From assembly GCA_030615145.1 (NCBI GenBank), contig JAUWZT010000183.1, positions 1 to 7,488 of the forward strand: a stretch of DNA of 7,488 bases, written 5' to 3'. This DNA comes from Promethearchaeota archaeon (lineage in GTDB: Archaea > Asgardarchaeota > Lokiarchaeia > Sigyniarchaeales > SOKP01). Within the stretch, counting starts at the first letter, position 1. Each line of letters starts with the position of its first letter. Below are positions 5,013-7,488 of the stretch, in pieces. The notes below the pieces were generated by a model that was given only the letters and a program-made list of their open reading frames with translations, was not told the origin of the DNA and made no database searches. Both the position numbers and the translations under genes were made by a program.

Positions 5013-5735
5013 CACTTCCAAGGAATTAATTAAATTCTTTAGATTGTCCTCTAAATTGTAGTATTTTATCATCTCATATGCCCCCTCAATATCTTTTAAA
5101 TCAGATAAATGATGAGTATCACATCCAATTGAAACCATAATACTATTTTTTTTCAATTTATTAAAAAAAATTTCGTATTTCCGAGAGTAAAAACGAGGAT
5201 AACTCGAATTAAACTCAATTATTATGTTATATTGTTTTAAAAAACCTAACAAAACATTGAAACCACCTAACATAAAAAAAGAAGGATCAAAATGAGCAAG
5301 CCCTAATAGGGGAAATTTATTACTTTTACGTCGATCTCTCTTCCAAGTTTCAATTAAGTTTTTAATAAAAGCGATTCCTTCAAGGTTTTCAAGGTATTCA
5401 AATAAAATTAAATCGAATTTATTGGCATAGATATTATTTATTATATACCTCTCGGAACTGCTTATATCAATCTCGACTCCCTTAAAAAGATTTAATTTTC
5501 TATTTTTTTTTAAAATGTAAGCTTGACAGTGAGAAATTTCTTCTAAATACCTTTCAATTTTATCTAAATTATTAAGTGTGGGTATAATTTTGGATTTCCA
5601 CGAATTTGAAAAATGGTCAGTAATACAAATATAATCTAAACCTAATTTAATAGCTGTTTTTACAATTTGATTAATATTATTTTTACCATCTGAATAAGTG
5701 GTATGTATATGTAAATTTAATTTTGGTAAGCTCAT
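5001..5735 (-). CDS. PHP-domain metallohydrolase (predicted phosphoesterase)
   Basis: A 244-residue single-domain PHP protein. The fold binds two or three metal ions and usually hydrolyses phosphoesters, as in histidinol-phosphatase HisK, TrpH-like phosphoesterases and the PHP part of PolX. Ligand motifs are visible in order: LHIHTTYSDG with H9, H11 and D16; ITDH with D40 and H41; GVEID with E88; AHFDPS with H148; and GCDTHH with D206 and H208. The central motif, commonly GSxH in the family, is absent: the region after FDLI (107-110) reads LFEYLEN, with Glu but no His. The substrate cannot be told. The ATG at 5735 places the first metal motif right at the N-terminus, as is standard. No clear Shine-Dalgarno sequence is seen. 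It starts 39 bases after the end of the upstream transporter gene on the same strand, so the two are probably co-transcribed. A biosynthetic HisK is less likely, as no his genes are nearby. Confidence 0.85.
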   Translation of the reverse strand: MSLPKLNLHIHTTYSDGKNNINQIVKTAIKLGLDYICITDHFSNSWKSKIIPTLNNLDKIERYLEEISHCQAYILKKNRKLNLFKGVEIDISSSERYIINNIYANKFDLILFEYLENLEGIAFIKNLIETWKRDRRKSNKFPLLGLAHFDPSFFMLGGFNVLLGFLKQYNIIIEFNSSYPRFYSRKYEIFFNKLKKNSIMVSIGCDTHHLSDLKDIEGAYEMIKYYNLEDNLKNLINSLEVRKN

Positions 5736-5774
5736 TTTCTCGAAAAAAAATGTTATTAATTAATTCTTGCAAAA

Positions 5775-7488
5775 TTAAATCCCTATAGATTTAAATTCCT
5801 TGTTTCGCTGCCACGACAAAATCCCGCAAAAGAAGAGAGATAATCCAAAAGCTATTAGTATCGAAATAAAAAGAACCGTGCCGGATGTACTGGGAATAGA
5901 GGTAACGGAAGTACCGATAATAAGAATGATATCTTGGATTGATAATAAATTATTGAATAGAAAATATACTATACTAAAAATAATACCGCACGCAATAAAT
6001 TGCATAATTGTGATAACTAAATTTGTAAAATGAATTATTTTGGATCTTTTTTTTCCTAAATCAATGATCTGAGCATTACCTATATTAATTGCGACCTTTT
6101 CTTTATCCATTTTCTTAACATAAAAATAGGCTAATTCTCTGAGGGGTATTAAGTCGAGAATTACTGTCACAATAGTAAATACACACACGCCAATCAAAAT
6201 TCTATTTATTGGTATCAAAATTGGGTTTACTTCTGAAAAGTTATTTATCACCCAAATAAACATTCCTAATACGGTTAAAAAGAAGAATTTAATACCAGTT
6301 AATGTTAAATTAATTGACGATTTATCTGCAATCGTTAATAAATGAAATGCAATTCCAATAATAAAAATAATCAGCCCTAAAATTAGGGCTTCTATTGAAA
6401 TGATAACACCCAATATTACGGCAAAGATCAAAAAACAAATGGAAATAAAAATTGGTAAAAACGGAAAAAAAGGCGCTTTGAATGGACGATCTAACTCTTT
6501 TCTCGTTCGTCTTAATTTTACGGCAGCATAATTTACAAATGCTAAACCTACGAAGTAAATAAAATTAGTAATTTCTGCAGTAAACCCAATACCAGCGAAT
6601 AGTACGAATAAAACGACCAAAATAATAGTGATTAATAAACCTAAAGCAGGTATATCTGGCCTTTTTTTCGTTTCCAGAATTTTTTTAGGAATAAACTGAT
6701 CTCTCGCTAAAGCAGTAATAATGCTGACTGCTGAACCTAACGCGGCATTTATTGCTATTAACGTCGAAATAATAGCAGCAAGAGCCATAAAATAAAACCC
6801 AAATGGTCCAAGAACACTTTCAAACACATCGGCTAATAAGACGGGGTTTTCAATTAATTCGGTTGGATTTTCTCCCAAGTTTATCAATGCAATGAAAGAA
6901 ATCAATAAATATATAATTATTGTCAATAAAATAGCATAAATAATAGTTTTTGGAATATTTTTAGAAGGATTTTTTAAATCGGGATTTAAATACGCTAAAT
7001 TTGAAGTTATAGAAGTAAATAAAATAAATAACAATAAAAAAGCGGGTATTATACCTTCAAATTTTATTTGAGTAAGAACTATATTTGGATTCGTGAATGG
7101 TGTTATTATCAATCCAGATATTATAAAGAACGCAAACATCACAATTAATACGAGTGTAAATATTAATAACACTTTTATTGCGACTTTTTGAGTTCTAAAA
7201 ATTACTAAACTTGTTAATAGAATAGGTAAAATTGCAATTACCGTAATAAAAGTATTGGAAATTGGAATATTTAATTTAATGAAAACTTCTTTAAATACTG
7301 AAGCAAATATTTGCGCTGAAAAGGAACATGTAGCAACATTAGCAATCCATAAAAAAAAGCCAATTATGAACGCTAAGAAGCCCCCAATACCTTCCTTACC
7401 GAAGTTGTAAGCACCTCCAGCAATAGGTAAACTAGTTGAAAGTTCAGCGTAATTTAATCCAGTAAAAAATATTAAAATTCCTCCCAAA
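5775..7488 (-). CDS. APC-superfamily amino-acid permease with C-terminal membrane extension, 5' end missing
   Basis: An integral membrane transporter whose N-terminus lies beyond the right edge; 570 codons are visible. The TTG at 7487 is an internal Leu, not a start, and first-helix residues are missing. Family signs are NYAELSTSLPIAGGAY (12-27), the loop ARDQFIP (261-267), and RPFKAPFFP (334-342), typical of APC amino-acid/cation symporters. About eleven helices of the usual twelve are seen up to residue ~385. Beyond this, unlike the normal ~450-500-residue family members, lie two more helices (about 399-416 and 423-447), a charged cytoplasmic-type segment (448-484, containing VKKMDKEKV), and two further helices (about 485-511 and 536-558). 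The extension could regulate transport or interact with a partner. The protein probably takes up amino acids or related cationic or neutral compounds; the substrate is unknown. The PHP gene follows 39 bases downstream. Confidence 0.88.
   Translation of the reverse strand, partial: LGGILIFFTGLNYAELSTSLPIAGGAYNFGKEGIGGFLAFIIGFFLWIANVATCSFSAQIFASVFKEVFIKLNIPISNTFITVIAILPILLTSLVIFRTQKVAIKVLLIFTLVLIVMFAFFIISGLIITPFTNPNIVLTQIKFEGIIPAFLLLFILFTSITSNLAYLNPDLKNPSKNIPKTIIYAILLTIIIYLLISFIALINLGENPTELIENPVLLADVFESVLGPFGFYFMALAAIISTLIAINAALGSAVSIITALARDQFIPKKILETKKRPDIPALGLLITIILVVLFVLFAGIGFTAEITNFIYFVGLAFVNYAAVKLRRTRKELDRPFKAPFFPFLPIFISICFLIFAVILGVIISIEALILGLIIFIIGIAFHLLTIADKSSINLTLTGIKFFFLTVLGMFIWVINNFSEVNPILIPINRILIGVCVFTIVTVILDLIPLRELAYFYVKKMDKEKVAINIGNAQIIDLGKKRSKIIHFTNLVITIMQFIACGIIFSIVYFLFNNLLSIQDIILIIGTSVTSIPSTSGTVLFISILIAFGLSLFFCGILSWQRNKEFKSIGI

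Noticed and set aside
5800..6033. Plus-strand 77-codon open frame inside the transporter gene
   Set aside because: It is antisense to the C-terminal membrane helices of the transporter and has no recognisable features; a shadow of the real gene.
1..7488. tRNA, rRNA, CRISPR array or insertion sequence
   Set aside because: The spacers were read on both strands; no cloverleaf-like segment, regularly spaced repeats, terminal inverted repeats or transposase frames were found.

Overview
The window looks like a piece of an A+T-rich archaeal chromosome. The best evidence is the gene at 1257-2918, a PIN-domain plus PilT/VirB11-type ATPase of the PINA family, which is typical of archaea. A two-ACT-domain protein of archaeal type (2950-3330) and TATA-box-like sequences ahead of several genes agree with this. 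The proteins rich in Lys, Ile and Asn, the many orphan genes and a sirtuin resembling eukaryotic SIRT6/SIRT7 would fit an Asgard (Lokiarchaeia-like) genome, but that narrower placement is a guess. No rRNA, tRNA, CRISPR array, transposase or phage gene was recognised.

Layout. Positions 1-735 (minus) hold the first 245 codons of an unrecognised protein that runs off the left edge; it has Lys/Pro-rich linkers. A short divergent promoter region (736-854) separates it from a small orphan gene (855-1100, plus, TTG start). The PINA-type ATPase follows on the plus strand (1257-2918) behind a doubled TATA-like motif and a Shine-Dalgarno-like AAAGGAG. It converges with the two-ACT-domain gene (2950-3330, minus). 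The 284-base gap 3331-3614 holds the promoter of the ACT gene and a decayed second copy of that gene's last 28 codons (3489-3575). Next come a zinc-type sirtuin (3615-4412, minus), a divergent control region with a perfect 14-base palindrome (4515-4528), and an orphan 130-residue helical protein (4589-4981, plus). The last part is a minus-strand pair: an APC-superfamily transporter that enters from the right edge (5775-7488) and, 39 bases after it, a PHP-domain metallohydrolase (5001-5735).

How the genes relate. Most transcription units look monocistronic and unrelated in function: DNA recombination or repair (PINA), amino-acid sensing (ACT), NAD-dependent deacylation (sirtuin), and amino-acid uptake with a hydrolase (APC plus PHP, the only likely operon). 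I see no coherent defence or mobile system. The points most worth following are the SIRT6/7-like sirtuin, the PINA protein that appears to lack its KH module, the ACT gene remnant, the palindromic operator candidate, and the transporter with an extra four-helix C-terminal part.
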